Assembly: GCA_004009845.1 (NCBI GenBank)
Contig: RMBW01000018.1
Span: forward strand, 310,001 to 374,000
DNA length: 64,000 nucleotides
Source of the DNA: Davidsoniella eucalypti
Taxonomy: Eukaryota; Ascomycota; Sordariomycetes; Microascales; Ceratocystidaceae
Direction of reading: 5' to 3'
The notes beneath the pieces are model-generated. The model did no database searches, was not told where the DNA came from, and was given only the letters and a program-made list of their open reading frames with translations. Position numbers and translations under genes: made by a program. Positions 1-14,016 of this stretch are shown here, piece after piece (positions within the stretch are counted from its first letter, which is position 1; every line of letters starts with the position of its first letter).

Positions 1-1000
1 TGAGGAAAATCGCAGAGGCAGGAAAGGAGGCAGGATTGAGATCCAGGCGTTCACTGGAGATGAGTATGGTGTCGATTTGGTAGATACGTGCCAATTACGG
101 CTAATTGGCACCTGGTCTGTCGTGTGTGGCGTTTTGGCCGACCAGTGTGGCTGTAATTGTGACGGTCTTCCACAGATAGTATCGAGTTCAGGGGTGGTTA
201 CCAAGACTGTTGCAATACTTATTGTAGAGCGACCCGGCATTTCGGGTTGCTTCTCAAGGACAGCAGCAGTTGACGAGAGTTACAGTCGCGAAGAGAGTAT
301 AAACGGTTGTGGCCACAATGTAGCCATGCAGCTAGGGTGTGATCTGCTGCTATATTAGGGTGCAGCCAGAAGGTGGTCGAAGCGTCTGTTCGTTTATAGC
401 AAAGCGTTCGAAATAGAGGCTAAAAAAGGGCGTAGAAATCGACAAAAAAAATGTTGCTGAAGAGACGAAACGAAGAAAAGAAAAAGAAGAAGAAAAAAAA
501 CGCGAAAATATTCAGGCAAAACGGCCCCAAATGGTTGAAGAGAAGTGTACCTTCTGATCAATAATCGGATGTCGGGACAAATGTACAGAATGTGTCTAGA
601 GTGTTGCAAGCTAATCCTTTTCGCGACCTACCCACAGACTATGTATGCAGTTTTGCCTATTGAAGTATTGGGAGACGAGACAGGAATAGAAACACTCTGC
701 GTTCAGGAACCGAACAAAAGACAGATCGTTGTGCCTATCTATATACCGGATGGCGAGCCAACAGTGTAAACAATAGCACATGTACAATAGAAGGAGGGAA
801 ATGCGGCGCTCGAAAGTTCTCGTTTTTTTGCAGAATCGGCAAAATTAGAAAAAGGCCCCTTCTCGCCGCGATGATGTCGTCACCTAAAAGATATCCTCGT
901 GTGCTGATGGGCAGGATGGAAGCTGGATAGAAGCTGGGCGTAGGAGGCGAGTCGGCAAAAAGCAGAGACGACGAGTTAAAGTCAGAAGCGAGTTAGACTA
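1..1000. other. Spacer; probable promoter/leader of a minus-strand gene lying left of the window
   Basis: No coding region is supportable here. The plus strand is strongly purine-rich around 415-510, with runs of A and GAAGAA. Read on the minus strand this is a CT-rich tract of the kind that precedes fungal start codons. I infer that a leftward gene may begin to the left of base 1. Open frames in this stretch are short, lack fungal codon preference and resemble nothing I know. Confidence 0.3.
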
Positions 1001-4000
1001 GCGGTTTCGTTCCATCGACGACGACATGTAGCTAGTTATTAAGAATGAGTGAGGTATGGCGATATCAGTAAGAAAAGAATATATTAAGGAAGTTAGTCGT
1101 CAAAGATATAATTAAGAAGAAGAGAAATGTGGTAGGTTGACAATAAGTATGCAATGAAGAAAGAACTCCAGAAGAAGAACTTTGGTGTTTGTTGTGAAAT
1201 ATAGCAAAACAAATGATGCTCACGGGCAATTATACGGCAACTGCTCTTTCTATGTTCTCTTCTCAAACAGAGGCTGGGTTTAATTATCGACTCTTCTTTC
1301 CTCTCCTTCTCGTTTCTTTTTCCTGTTTACTCGGCCTGAGCGCGAATCATACAATCGGCAGTTGCACTTTCCGTTCGTCGATTCCGTTTAATGTGTCGTG
1401 TTGTTCTTTCTCTTCTTGGGATTGAAAATAGCCGGGAAATGCCACTTCAGCCTCTTATACTCTCAGCCTTGTGAAAATGAAAATGAAAACAAAATAACAA
1501 AATAAGTCGCTCACTGAGAAATATCTTCATGATGTCCATCGCAGAAACTATAAACATTGAGCCCTCACTACAGCATTTTGTTCCATTCTATCAGCTTTCG
1601 TGTGATTGGGATCAAAATTATCTCGTTTCCCCATCTCTACTTTAATTTATTTTCAGCTCATTGGCTTTATTTGCTCTCTTTTTACCTACGCCCTATAGTC
1701 AGTTGTCTGATAAATTAACAGGGCATATCTTCACTTGATTTATTAGTATGTCCCAACCCTCGCAATAGCTAAGGCCTCAAGATCCCTCCCTGATCGGTCA
1801 CTTCCGTTGGCGTAGGATCCCCTGCTGGTGGGAGGCCATCTATCACAATTATGTACATATACTTATACAACTAGTACACATACATTATACATATATATAT
1901 ACTTAGTTCGGCTCTATATGTATGCCCTTACATTTATAGTTAGGTCTGCGTCTTTTTATCATGTCATCTCACTAAACGCAAAGCTTCTATTAAAGCTACT
2001 GGGAGTAGTGAAGATATATGATATTGAACGTCCTATCTCACAAGCACATTGCGTTTAGTTTGCATTGTCCCACCGCTTCGTGAATATTTCGTTCATTACC
2101 TATTTAGCCATTTGCCCGGTATCCTAGGGTATCCCTTGTCAATAGGGAATCGATTTACTCTATACTATTATTACACGCCCTTCCTTGTCCATAGTTGGAT
2201 CATTCTAATACATCAACTTCAGTTGATAACATCACATTCGTCGTCATATTCATGGTAGGTATTCATAAGTGTACACAAGTATGTATTAATTCACTCAGGC
2301 TCCATCCTTTTCTCTTTCAGCAATTCTTAGCATCACAAAGAAGCTGGCCACCTATGCCTCTCTGACACACTTTATTTAATTATTGTCTTCAAATTATATA
2401 CAGCAACCATGTTTACAGCTAACCACGACAAGTAAGTCTATGGATTTATATCTAGTATCAAGGGCTATATTGACATTTCCATATCGTGTAGATATAAGGA
2501 AATAAATAAAGCTATTGGATGTATCTGCCTGCCAGCGTGATGTGAGCACTTTGTCTATATGAAATACAACCTCACTCTATTTTGGAGAGTCAAGAGCATG
2601 TAGCAGAAGGAGTTGGGGATCTATAATGAACTGATTTAGCTATAGTAAGTTAAAACAAGGCTGTATATACATACCATTGTCTTTATTTCACAGAGTTACC
2701 CCAAGAAAAACACTTAAATACATATATAACAAGAATTACGATCCAGTAGCTAATGACCTGTAGTATCCTCAAGTACTCAGCTTGTCTCCATCAACTTGGC
2801 TCGAAGAGCTGTCTAGTCAGTCGATCAATATCCAATGGTCAGCTCCTCAAATCGAGGCCATACGACAGGCTATGATTCCATCACTACTTTAGCATCGATC
2901 TACTGCATGGCCTTTCCGCCAAATAGTCGAATCTATTTCGGGGCCGTATGCTATCGGACAACGTGGATACTAGATTTACGCTGTACCTACCATTGATTAT
3001 CATGCCACACTAGGCCTTCTCTTTATGTCGTGATACAACTGTCCCATGGACAACTGACTCGCCATCACATCCTATCCTACCAAAAGACACCGAAGATGCT
3101 GTGGGGTATGACAGAGCCAAAAATGAATTAACGACATCATATGCGTAGTGTATAACAGCTTGGCCTGTCCAGACAAATTAGGCCCGAACGTTCGAGTCAC
3201 ACGTTCAATTCATATAGTTCATTCAGTATCTGCTATCACATGCGAGTCTTGAGATATTCATATATTGACAAGCGATAAACCTGTCCATATCGCTACTTTG
3301 ATACTTCGTTATTCCGAGCCCAGGTGTCACGGCGCTTTTACCACAGTTGTAGACTAGAATAGAATCCTGAAAAGTACTTTCTATTCCGAAGTTCCAAGTG
3401 TCGTTGGATGATTCGTATCACGTCATGTTTCCAGATCTCTTTCTAGGTCGGTTATTCTCTATTCACCACCCCTTTAGATGCACAAGGTGGAGAACGGATA
3501 CTGGCATAGAACTGTATTTGATAGCGAAAGGATCCCCATCTCTCATAGACCGTATACTTAGGTCTGGTGTATTTACTTGTTGCTACTAGAACGGGATTAT
3601 AGTTTGATATATTAACCAAGTATCGCTAAGAGCTGTTATCATCGCCAAAATATTGGTGTCAAGTACAACTCACAACATTGTATACAAAGACTTGGCTTAG
3701 ATACCAACTCGTGGAGATTTAGATTGGCCACAGAATCTCGTCGAAGCCGTCTGATTCATGTGCTTTCTGTGCTAGAAGCTGTCAGCAAGCAATGTAATAA
3801 CACAGAACTATATAAAGGCAGTCGTTATATCGCGTGATGATTTCTCCCCACAGCCCTCAATACAATACAACACAGCAAAGCAAACCCTTTATGAGCAAAC
3901 CCCATATATTCCTTCAAGTATTCACAGCGTTAATATCACACTTCACCACTACTCGATCCTTTATCATGTTATTCTTAATCCCAACCCAACTAAATATCAT

Positions 4001-7000
4001 ACTGATACTTTTAGATCATTCTGATAGCTGGAACTATCCAGATCTACCAGGACATGATGTAGTATGTCAAAGCAGCCATAAACATGCATCATGGATGTTC
4101 AACGACAAGAGCTTTGACTACGAACTGAGAACACACAATCGATACATTGATATGTCTTGGTTTCTCAAAGATTTGCTAAAGAACACAGCACATCTCACCA
4201 TGACACTGGATTCTTATATCTTCGTGATAATAAGTACTTCAATATTCTATGCTATGAATGGCGTTCATGTCGATAGCACTGAAGCTGCTGCTTTTTCCAG
4301 ACTTGCAACTATAAGCTAAAAGCACCTTAGCCGGGTTGATAGTTGGGTCTCCAGTACCGGTCAGATCAGTTTGTCAACAAGGACTCGCTATCTCGCTTGA
4401 TACGACGATGCCTAGCCGCGTTCAACGATTCCATAGGGTATTCAGTCGGCTTAATGAAACTACCATTCCACGTTTCGGAAACACAGTACAGCCAGGTAGT
4501 GTAAGTACTGGTACCATAGTTTAACTTATCTCATAAAACCTGCACATGACAGTTGACGTAGGTATATATACCCTTTCTAGTCTTCACTTTTTAAGATTCA
4601 TCTTGGATATACAGCACGTAGTCGCACAACAACAAATCGTCCAAACAAATCAACAGAGGGGTATACGAACGGTCATTCAAGCGCATATCGTCCCCATTGT
4701 TGATTTCTATAGCCAAATCAGCCGCCAAACAACGATAGATAAATGGCCCACGCCAATTCAGAGTTCGCGGTATCAAGAAAGAGAGAATCCTCAGAAAGCC
4801 TAGCCAACCACCCCCAAAATCGATGGCAGCGAATCCCAGATCCGTCTCGAATATATGACGTTGCCACCGTATGTCCGTATCGGCATACAATGCATTCTCA
4901 CACTATAGCTATCAAGCTACGTCATTCCTGCCGTTACTTTATCCTACGGCTCGTCCTTCTTGGGTTTATGCGAGTGTTCACATGGCAGGCACTGGGAGTC
5001 AGACCGCCCAAAGGAGCAATTAGGCATTCTACGATTGCTAGCACTAATGAAAAAAGATTATATACCATTTGATGGTGTCTATAAAGAAGACGTCTGGCTA
5101 TACTTGTAGTTGTGCGGGGACGGTCAGAGCTCTTTTGCAGTACATCATTTTCAGCAGTTGGTGCTTTTATTATAGGCTCCAGAGCTGAAAAGAGCGCATG
5201 CCAGACACGAAAACATATCTGTTCAGCTTTAGAAGCTAGCCAATATGTCTAGTCTTGATTTTCCCGGTTATAGATACTGTTGAGTTGATAGAGTTATTAG
5301 GGGTCTAGAGATATACCATCCTATTGGATGAAGCCCCGACTTTGGCTTCACCATGTTTCATTTTTTACGGTTATTTTCCTACAGTACACAATTTTACGAC
5401 AAGATAGTTGATACTTGTACAAAATCATTGTTTGTTACCACGAATCATAGTGTTAGTGCTAGTGCGTTGGGCGAGAATACCCTTGTGCTGATGAGACAGC
5501 TATGGTTTAGACAAGTTTATGCACAATATAGTAGACATAATTATAGTTAAAGAGCAGTATGCCAATCCAATGAGATGAAAACACCCGATAAATGGGCAGT
5601 GCAAGTCACCGTTTGTTGCAGGGAAAATGGAGAAAGATGGATTATACAGGACAGGTTAGATATTTTGTGGTGAATTGTGATACACCTAGGGTTAGTGTAC
5701 GATGTCAAGTTCATGCAAGGCAGACTGTACAGTATACAGATATCATTTCCACTTGTCATTTAGTTTCCGAGAAAGTCAGTTATTGTCGTGTGAACCTTTG
5801 CCTATTGAGGATACAGACAGCGTGTTTTCAATCGCCTTTCACGATGCTTCTCTATCTCTACCCATCCTCAGTTTAAAACTCTTCTTGGCATTTCAACTGT
5901 TGATTACTATCTTGACTTTTCTTTCGCCCTGTTGTTCCATCTGTTTAATTAAACAATTCTTCTCGGTGTCTCTTATACTTGCCAAATTCAAGTTCCAGTT
6001 CAAGTACAAGACACTTGGGTGTGGCGGTCTGATGTTCTGTCTAGGTCAGTGATTCAGGCAACATTATGCAGTAGTATCACCAAGTAGAACCAGTAGTACT
6101 ATATATTTAAGACAGCCCTTAAGACAAGAACGAGACAGCTGCTATCTTGCAACTAGTTAGGGTACAAGACTGGCAGCCCAATATCTCGATAATCGCAGGC
6201 TGGATTTTTCCAAGGTATGCTGAAGCCGATAGTTGTTCTCACCGTGTTAGTGGTTACCATACGATCATAAGAAGATGGAAACGCAATAACGGTTGTAAGA
6301 TAAAGCCCTCGAATGATTGAACCCGGTATATGTTACAATGTTTTCAGCACACCAAACTAAAAATAAAGAACTATCAAACTCGGAATACAAAGAAAACAAT
6401 AGGCAAGAAAACAAACAAAGTCTCTCGCAGTTGAAGACAAAAATCAGCCTAGCTTCGTTTGCGGGCATCAGCCAACCCTTCTATATCGTATACGTATCTG
6501 TACACTGCAAATAAGAGTGCTCTATCCCTTGGACTCCCAATATTTTGATCTACATATAGACGGGGAAGACAAAGGTGAAAAGAAAATGAGATGGGCCAAG
6601 TAAGAAATAAAAGCCTTGCTGATTGCCAGTGGCTACTACATCTCTATCTATCTATGGCTGCTATAGTTGTACATACTTGTTAAAACTGAAAATATATTGG
6701 TGTGAAATCGTTCCGTGTGACTGCAGCTTGCTAGATTATGCCAGCTGTGCTTAGCGTCGACGGCTGATGTCATAGGCCGCAAAGACCCTAGTTTCAACCT
6801 ACCCACGACTATCATACTTTCCGCTTCTCTCTGCTGTAGCGCAAGAGTCAGTGTTGAATAAGGCCATAGGTGGCTGTCCGTTGGCTGCATGCTGTGATAT
6901 AAACTATGGGTGTATGCGTAGCTAGATAGCGTGATTTTGTTAACGCTAGTCCCAGCCACACGAACTTATGTAGGCTTACTGTTTCCGTTTCACAGCACTT

Positions 7001-7900
7001 TCTTGGGATTTGCGTAATATATTCTATAATGCGTGTTATCCAATATGAACAGATTCCTACATGCTGAGTCTTGGGTCTGTCTCTGCGTTCAAAGCTAAGG
7101 CTTCAACCTTAGCAACTGTTTTAGGAAAGACAGAAATCAAGCTTGGATGTTTGTAGAAATAAAAGGTTCTAGATCATGTTCATTCCAGTCATCGTGTGGC
7201 CTTGTTGTCCATAGCATATGTGAAATAAAAAGAAAAAAAGGAAAACCCTATTTTTATATGTGGTAACCCTAGTGAAGGGTATGAGGCATTCCTTTAGTGT
7301 AAGATCTCAAATACATGAATCACAACTTCAATAAAGACGTAAAACGATGAATAAATAAATAAATTGTAACTTCACTTATAATTGTACAACTGAAATTGAA
7401 ATGGTAAAGATAGCAGTGCAAAAGAACACATCGGCTATTTCAATATCACTTTAATCAGCTCTTTATAATTAAAGGAATAGTGGTGGCGGTATGATATCAA
7501 CAAGTAAAAAGAGGCCAGGTCAAGACTGATATAAACACAATAAGCATGGGAGAAGACTATACAAATTAAGGAGGAGCTTTGACTAGCCTCTGCAAACAGT
7601 GTTCTTGGTCTCTTTTTTGGGCCTCTTTATTGCTGTCTTTCTTGTGCTCCGATTTGGTGTTAGTCTGAGCTTATTATTCTGTGCTAAAGTTGCGGGGGGG
7701 GCCTGGCCCTAGTCCCGACAAAGGATGTAAGAGAATCCCTCTAGCTGCAGCCATATTCTGAAGCCAAGGTCTAGTGTTAGTGTTGCATAATAGCCTTTGC
7801 CATCTATTGTGGTTGCAGTTCCTCTTTATCACTTACATGTACATATAGCGTTACTTCGAGGACATGCAACAAGACGAGGAACTGACTGCTGACATAATCT
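1001..7900. other. AT-rich spacer without recognisable genes
   Basis: The sequence is AT-rich, with short TA microsatellites (for example around 1880-1905) and A-rich stretches near 7220-7250. The longest ATG-started frame is about 160 codons at 3837-4319; it has hydrophobic patches but no family signature or typical codon use. No terminal repeats, reverse transcriptase or transposase motifs were seen. CpA/TpG are still plentiful by eye, so I do not claim repeat-induced mutation. A G8 run lies at 7694-7701. Confidence 0.5.
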
Positions 7901-10724
7901 CCATGCTCATTTCAAATAAGTCTCTGCCGGCCGTTTCCTTCTTCCCTTTCCCTTTCTCTCTGGCTCGCCAGCTTCATTCGATTCAGTGAGCACGCCATGG
8001 AAAACGAGACAAAACAATGACCCTGCATGGCGATCGAAGACATCGGCTACGGACATACACCAAGTACAACACGCTCTAATCGCCTTTAGGGATCGAGTAT
8101 CTAAAGTGCGTATGCCCTACCAACCAGATTTCAACTACCTTGTGCGCTTGTTTTTGTTTATTTATCGTGTGCTGTGGCAGTAGCTAGGGAGGAGGCTTCT
8201 CCGGGCCCTGTTTCGTGGCCTGTTGTCACGTAATGTATCCAAAAAGGCCATGTCACTGCAGATTGACATTTTGCTTTGGCCGGTTGTATCACTGATATAC
8301 AGTATTGTTTTTTCTAAGCCAGAATTGGGCGATCAGCCCCCTGTTGCATATTATATTGGCTATTGGTGGGCTTCTCTTTCTTGGCCTCTCTCAGGACCAC
8401 TAAAGGCCTGCTTGCAGAGAGTAAGACACAAGATTTGCTACTGTTCCGGCCAATTAGCAGCCAAGCCAAGCAGTTGAAATGGAGCAGCTGAAAAGAGACT
8501 GTCCAGAATACGCAAGGGGATTGAGTCCAGTTTGTTTTCGTGCCTCGACGGGAACATCCATATAGACACACTGCATAACTAACTGTCTTTTGCTGTGCAG
8601 CTGGATTCAGAAGCTCGATATACAACGCAGGATATGAGACAGAGCAAAAAAGAAAGACGCAAGACTGTTCTGAGAAGCAGAAAATACCAGGAATGCACGG
8701 ATGCGTAGCATTCTAACCCTAACACACAGCCAGACCCTTGTTCTTCTTCATGTCGTCTGTTGTTTGTGGAACTACAAATGAGTCCCGTATCTTGAGTGAA
8801 TCGTCCCAAGATGCTGTTCCCTCTCTCTCTGCTGTATCTTCTTTGGCTCCCTTCTTTTCACCTGGCTCTCGCAAGCTGCCAAGCACCGCTGTCTCCCCAC
8901 TAGAGGCCTTTGTTCTTTTCTTGTACCGTGGGCCTCTCAAAAGAAGATAGGCGAGGCTCAGACTAGCAGCTTAACGAAACTTCCAAAACGTCTGTGTGTT
9001 TGGCTCGCATCCTTATTTCTGGGGTGCTCGACTCTAACGACCAGCTAGTGTCGATTCTGGACTGGCAGTCGTCGTCCCAAGTCGAACATCAAACCGTGCA
9101 TGTCACAGTTGGCACATCGGCCCTCCTCTCGAGCTTTCGATACTGCATAGCCTGGCAGTTTCTGCTTCTATTCTGGCGCCGCCTGCAATTGTGATACTGA
9201 AGCCCGGGGTCGACAAGGTGGTAGTTGGTCCTCTTTTATTAACGATTCCGTCGGCCCACGATAACGCCTTTGTCTTCTTCTTCTTTTTCTTCTTTCTTCT
9301 TTCTTGCTATAGCTTCGTTGCTACGCACTCATTCTTTTCTTGTACTATCTTTTACTGCTAGTCCAGTCACAGTTTCCCAGCAACTGCCTTTGCTGGAGCC
9401 ATTCATTTTACCATTCTTTCCACGTTGCATCTCGACAACTATAGACGAATATCGAGACGACATCACGTACAGCCCTTATTACGACGGACCTCCTTATTAT
9501 CGTGAGACTGTCTATTGATCTGCTGTCTTTGTTCGCCCCCGAAAGCACTAAACAAAGCCGTCCCTTGCATCCACCACCAATTTCCAGTTCTGTCTGCCAC
9601 GCCTCCAACCCGGAAAGAACAATATCGCCGTTTTGTGGCGTGTCACCGGGAACTGTCGATATAAGCATAAGAAAGAGAGAAAACAGCACCCACTCAAACG
9701 CCCTGCTCATCTCCAGATCACAGCCACACTCCAGGCCGTTTGTCGCTCTTACGTCCGCCAATAGCGACATATCAGCAGCCAGCCAGTTAGCCAGTCAGAC
9801 TCCCTCGTCGTCCAGGCTTGCTCTCGAGCACCAAAAGCACTACTGGCTATCAAGACAAGCGAGAGCTTTGTCAAACCAACCAATAAGCCAGCCGCCAGTG
9901 TCAATTCCGTGACAAGTGCGCAACCCGTACCAACATCAATATACACCAGAGTCCAGTCAGTACATCTTGATACTCCCCCATCCTCATTTCATGGCGTATG
10001 ATTAGCTCCAAGCCACGTCTGGAATTGTTAAGGCTCCTCAGACCACAGACTAACTGTAACTATCAACCTGTCGTTTTAGCTTTGACTACAGGCTCTACAA
10101 AGCAAGCATAGAAAAAAAGAAAGAATAAAAGAGGATAATAAAAGAGATTACTGCAGCCGGAGAAAGCAGTTGGCTCATCTGCTTCCCGTGTGAGACTGAC
10201 GATCACATATTGCTTTTCGTAGTATTTTTTATTATCATTTTTCCTCTTGGCCTTTACAAACCAGCCGGTACTTTATTGGGGTTTCCCTTGCTTTCTCCCG
10301 CTTCTTTTCGTCTCTTCTCCCCGGCTAGAACTTGCCTTTCTCATTTCTTTTGGTTCTTCTCTTCTTTTCTACTAAGGGTCTTCAAAGTAACCGGTGTATA
10401 ATACTGTCGATCTGTCCGGCACTTGTGCTTGTTTTTTTCCCCCTTCTATTTTCTTTTCTATAAGATCGCCGCCTTTTGGCATACCTCGACTTGACATATT
10501 GTCAACAGCCGTTCTTTTCTCTTCTTTTCCCTTTTCTGGTCTCTTCACGATTCGGCTTCTGCAGGCCTGGAATTTAGAAGTAGATCTGCTTTCTTGTGAT
10601 ACCCCCGGTCCTCTTCTGATTATGCCGAGCATCTCGTCGACTTAGCCCGCCAACGTATATTTCATCTTCCGCTATTGTTCTAATACTTTTTTTCTTCTTT
10701 TTCTTTTCTTCACATCCATCCACG
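7901..10724 (+). promoter_or_regulatory. Pyrimidine-rich promoter and leader region of the TM198-like gene
   Basis: Successive CT-rich blocks (about 7930-7965, 9270-9310, 10210-10390, 10430-10540 and 10685-10712) run up to the ATG at 10725. The last block is a T/C tract ending just before the start codon. Such tracts mark fungal transcription starts and 5' leaders. Several short frames lie inside and would act as upstream ORFs if the transcript starts this far out. Where transcription begins cannot be told from sequence. Confidence 0.4.
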
Positions 10725-13700
10725 ATGTTGCTCCCCCGGCTTGCTTCGTTTTGGACGTTGGCCCTTTGTTTGCTCGTCTTTTCCCAAATTTCGTCTGCGC
10801 ACGTGGTGAGACGACAAGATGGTTCGACTTCGAGTATAGATGCTGTTTCAACATCAACTACGCAATCTCAGGCCACTGACTCGGCCACAGCATCTGATTC
10901 CGAGCAAACATCAGCGTCAGCTTCAGAACAGCCAAGCTCAGCATCTACAACTGTTAGTGCTTCTGTAAGCTCGTCAGCTGGTGCTGCTTCCATCCCCAGC
11001 GCCACATATACTGGAAGCCTTAGTAAGTTGTCTTATTGCAGTGTTATTTTCTATTATTATCCCTATACTAACTGATGGTTTACCATTAGCATCGTCTACT
11101 GCCATTCCAGCATCCGGACTGCCTATCGAAATTGCCGTCACACCGGCATTTGGTGTTGCCGGCGTGCTTCTTATGGCCGCTGGTGGTGTTTTGGCTCTCT
11201 GGAAAAACGCCTGGACCCAGGCCTTCCTCTCAAACGCTCTTCTCGCTAGTCTGGCCACCGCGGTTCTCATCATCTACGTCATGGGTGAGAATGTTAGCAA
11301 TGGCACTCAAGGCGCATACCTGGTTGCCGTGTTCCTAACCGGTATTACCTTGGGCGGTCTTTCCACATTGTTCCGTGAGGTCACCGAGAGTCTCGGATGC
11401 CTCCTAGGCGGATTTTGCATGAGCATGTGGTTCTTGACCCTACGTAGCGATGGCCTCATCCAGAGCTCCGTCGGCAACGTCATCTTCATTGCCTCCTGGA
11501 GCGTGGTTGGTTGGGGCTGCTACTGGAGTCACTTGACCCGTGATTGGGCTTTGATGGTATGCATGGCATTTGCAGGCGCTACTTCCTTAGTCATCGGTGT
11601 CGACTGTTTCAGCTGCGCCGGCATGAAAGAGTTCTGGGTATACCTGTGGGACATTCACCCGTCTCTGTTCATTGCAGGTGTGAAGTTCAGCCTGACCAAG
11701 GGTATCCGTGTCGAAAGTGCTGCTATCATCATCTTCTTCGTTGCTGGCATGGTTGGCCAGACCCGTCTCTGGAGCCAGATCAAAGCCCGCAAAGAGGCCA
11801 AACTAGCCGAAGAGAAGGCTGCACGTGTTGATATCGAGGCTCAAGATGAGGCCGCTGGCCGCACAATCCAGGCCGAGATTGCCAAGGAACGTGCTGACTG
11901 GGAACGCACCTACGGAGACGTCACGAGTTTCCGTGATAGTGAATCCGAAAGCGCAGCTGAAAAGGAACGTACTGGCTCACCGGACTCGGGCATTCATGGT
12001 GTTGCTGCCATGGACCAAGCCAACCAAGCCGCCAATGGTTCAGAAGACGATCTTGTCGTTTCGCACCCTGAGCCGTCCGGTAACAGCTCTGTATCGAGAA
12101 ATGGTAGCACTAGCAGCAAGACTCCCCAAGTATCAACACCTACTACTATTGTAGTGACCCCCACGGCCGAAGACACTCTAGAAGAACCTACGGAATCCCG
12201 CCAACAGCGCGCCTCTCTTATGATGACGTCGGCAAATGGTCTGGATGTGATTGTCCGTGTCTCTAGAGACGACACGGTTCTGTCTCCTAGAATGACGCAG
12301 AACCTTGACGTTGACGAGCAGGCATGGGTTACATCCAGCACGATTCCTAGATATTCCACCTCCTCGCCGGCTCCGCAAGTTGTTCCTCTCCCTTTCAAAG
12401 TTATCGAGGAGGATATGGAAGGGGAAGCCTCCGAGGTCAAGAGCACTGGCGGCCGGTCCTCGATTGCTACGTTCAACGACGTTAACGAGGACGTTTCCGG
12501 CCCTCGCCGCCAGTCAGTGGCTAGCATGAGACGCATGTCTCAAGGAGCTCGCAACGTTCTGCGCACAATCTCTCAACGCTCGTCTCAGATCCAGAGCCAA
12601 GAGGACGACGAGCGGGGCATCTTGGCCCGTGAACACAGCCAGCCTACCCTGGACGAGATCATGGAGTCCCAGGCTATGGCTGACGGCGATGATATGTCCG
12701 TTGCTGCCACCTTCGACGGAGCCGAGAGCCGCAAGAGCATTCTGATCGAGGCCCAGCTTGCCGATAATGAGGCTAGCAATGATGCCTCGGCTGTCGAAGA
12801 TAACGCCGAAGCTCAGGTTGATAAGGCTAACAATTCTGAGACTGGTGAGTCTGAAACAAAGGACTCTGAAGAAACTAAGCAAGACGACGCGAAGTCGGAG
12901 AAGAGCGGCCAGCAAGGCTCGCTCAACGTCCCCGAAGATGCCCGCTCTGTAATTTCTCGCGTGTCATCGACTCTGTCGCTGACCAAAGAGGTGCTCCCCG
13001 AGGCGTTCTCGCGCACAGCGATGAAGTACCGTACCAACGAATGGGTCAAGCACTCCACCACTGCCGACGCCCCAGAGCCAGAAGAGCTCATCATCGAGCC
13101 CACTGAAGAGCTTGTCCGAGAGGTTGCCAAGCCTGTAGATGTTGAGGACCTCCAGCTTACTGCCGGCGATATCTCGATCCCCACAGCACGCATGTCTCGC
13201 GCTCGGTCTGTGGCGGGCTCATCTGAGCGGTCTATTCCCACCATCGTTACCCCCAACGACCTGGATAACCGTCGCGGAAGCTTCCACGGCTCGGTTCGCA
13301 GCAACGTGTCTCGCTCCGCGTCTCTCAATGGCGACGCCCAAAACGATTCCTTGGACCAATTCCAGCGCCCGCCGCCGCCCGCCGGTGTCGTTTCGTACGA
13401 TTCTCCACAGACCCTGCTTGGCCAGCGTGACTTGTACTTGAAGGCTAAGACACAGCTTACTCAGCTGCCCTACCAACAAGCCATGACCCGCAGTTACAGC
13501 GACAGCCTTGCCATGACTCGCAACCTCACTTCCGACGAAGACAGCGCTGCCGATGACATCCCTCTCAGCCAACGACGGAACCTGATGCGCCAGTCGGCCA
13601 CCATGTCCAACCTGGTTCTCACCGGCAACAACCCCCGACGATCGGTTCTAGCGCCACACCAGCGTGATGAATCTCGGCTGGCCAACTTCCGCGAAAGCGT

Positions 13701-14016
13701 ACAGGCCGACGCCCTGGCTTCTCCCGGACTGCGCGCATCGATGTCGTCGAACAACGGCGGCCTGAGAATGTCGATGTCCGCCCAACAGCTACAGCAGCAG
13801 GGCAATGCCTTGAGATATAGCCGCGGCGACGACGAGATCATGCATCGCCAGCGTAGCATACTCATGGGCAAGAAGGAGGCCGAGCGCATGGCCCGCGATA
13901 GCCAGCGCCGCGAACGGGAGCTTGTGGAGCGCAGATACGACCAGATGATGGTCAATGGAGACCTGCAGGACGCTCACCGTGAAGCGATGCGCAAACTACA
14001 GCAGGGCGCCATGTAA
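10725..14016 (+). CDS. TM7S3/TM198-like (DUF4203) membrane protein with Ser/Thr-rich ectodomain and long cytosolic tail
   Basis: There are two exons, 10725-11022 and 11090-14016. The 67-bp intron has a GTAAGT donor, a CTAAC branch site and a TTAG acceptor, and the protein is 1,074 residues. It opens with a clear signal peptide (MLLPRLASFWTLALCLLVF), then about 85 Ser/Thr/Ala-rich residues likely to be O-glycosylated. Seven hydrophobic segments follow between roughly residues 120 and 350, starting at VTPAFGVAGVLLMAAGG. This arrangement matches the TM7S3/TM198-like domain (Pfam DUF4203). The remaining ~700 residues are a hydrophilic tail, acidic and Ser-rich, probably cytosolic, with a charged coiled-coil-like end (KKEAERMARDSQRRERELVE). 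The role in fungi is not established; vertebrate TMEM198 is linked to Wnt signalling, which should not be carried over. The splice is secure because both exons are in phase and the signal peptide is otherwise left without a body. It is followed by RCH1 on the same strand. Confidence 0.88.

Noticed and set aside
3837..4319. 160-codon ATG frame in the left AT-rich region
   Set aside because: No recognised family, no codon bias, no promoter-like sequence in front. I cannot separate it from chance.
1001..7900. Repeat-induced point mutation of an old transposon
   Set aside because: The region is TA-rich, but CpA and TpG are still common by eye and no transposon protein remnants or repeats are visible. 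A computed index would be needed.
10981..11080. An in-frame GTG-initiated N-terminus for the TM198-like protein
   Set aside because: This reading runs through a good 67-bp intron and loses the signal peptide encoded by exon 1.
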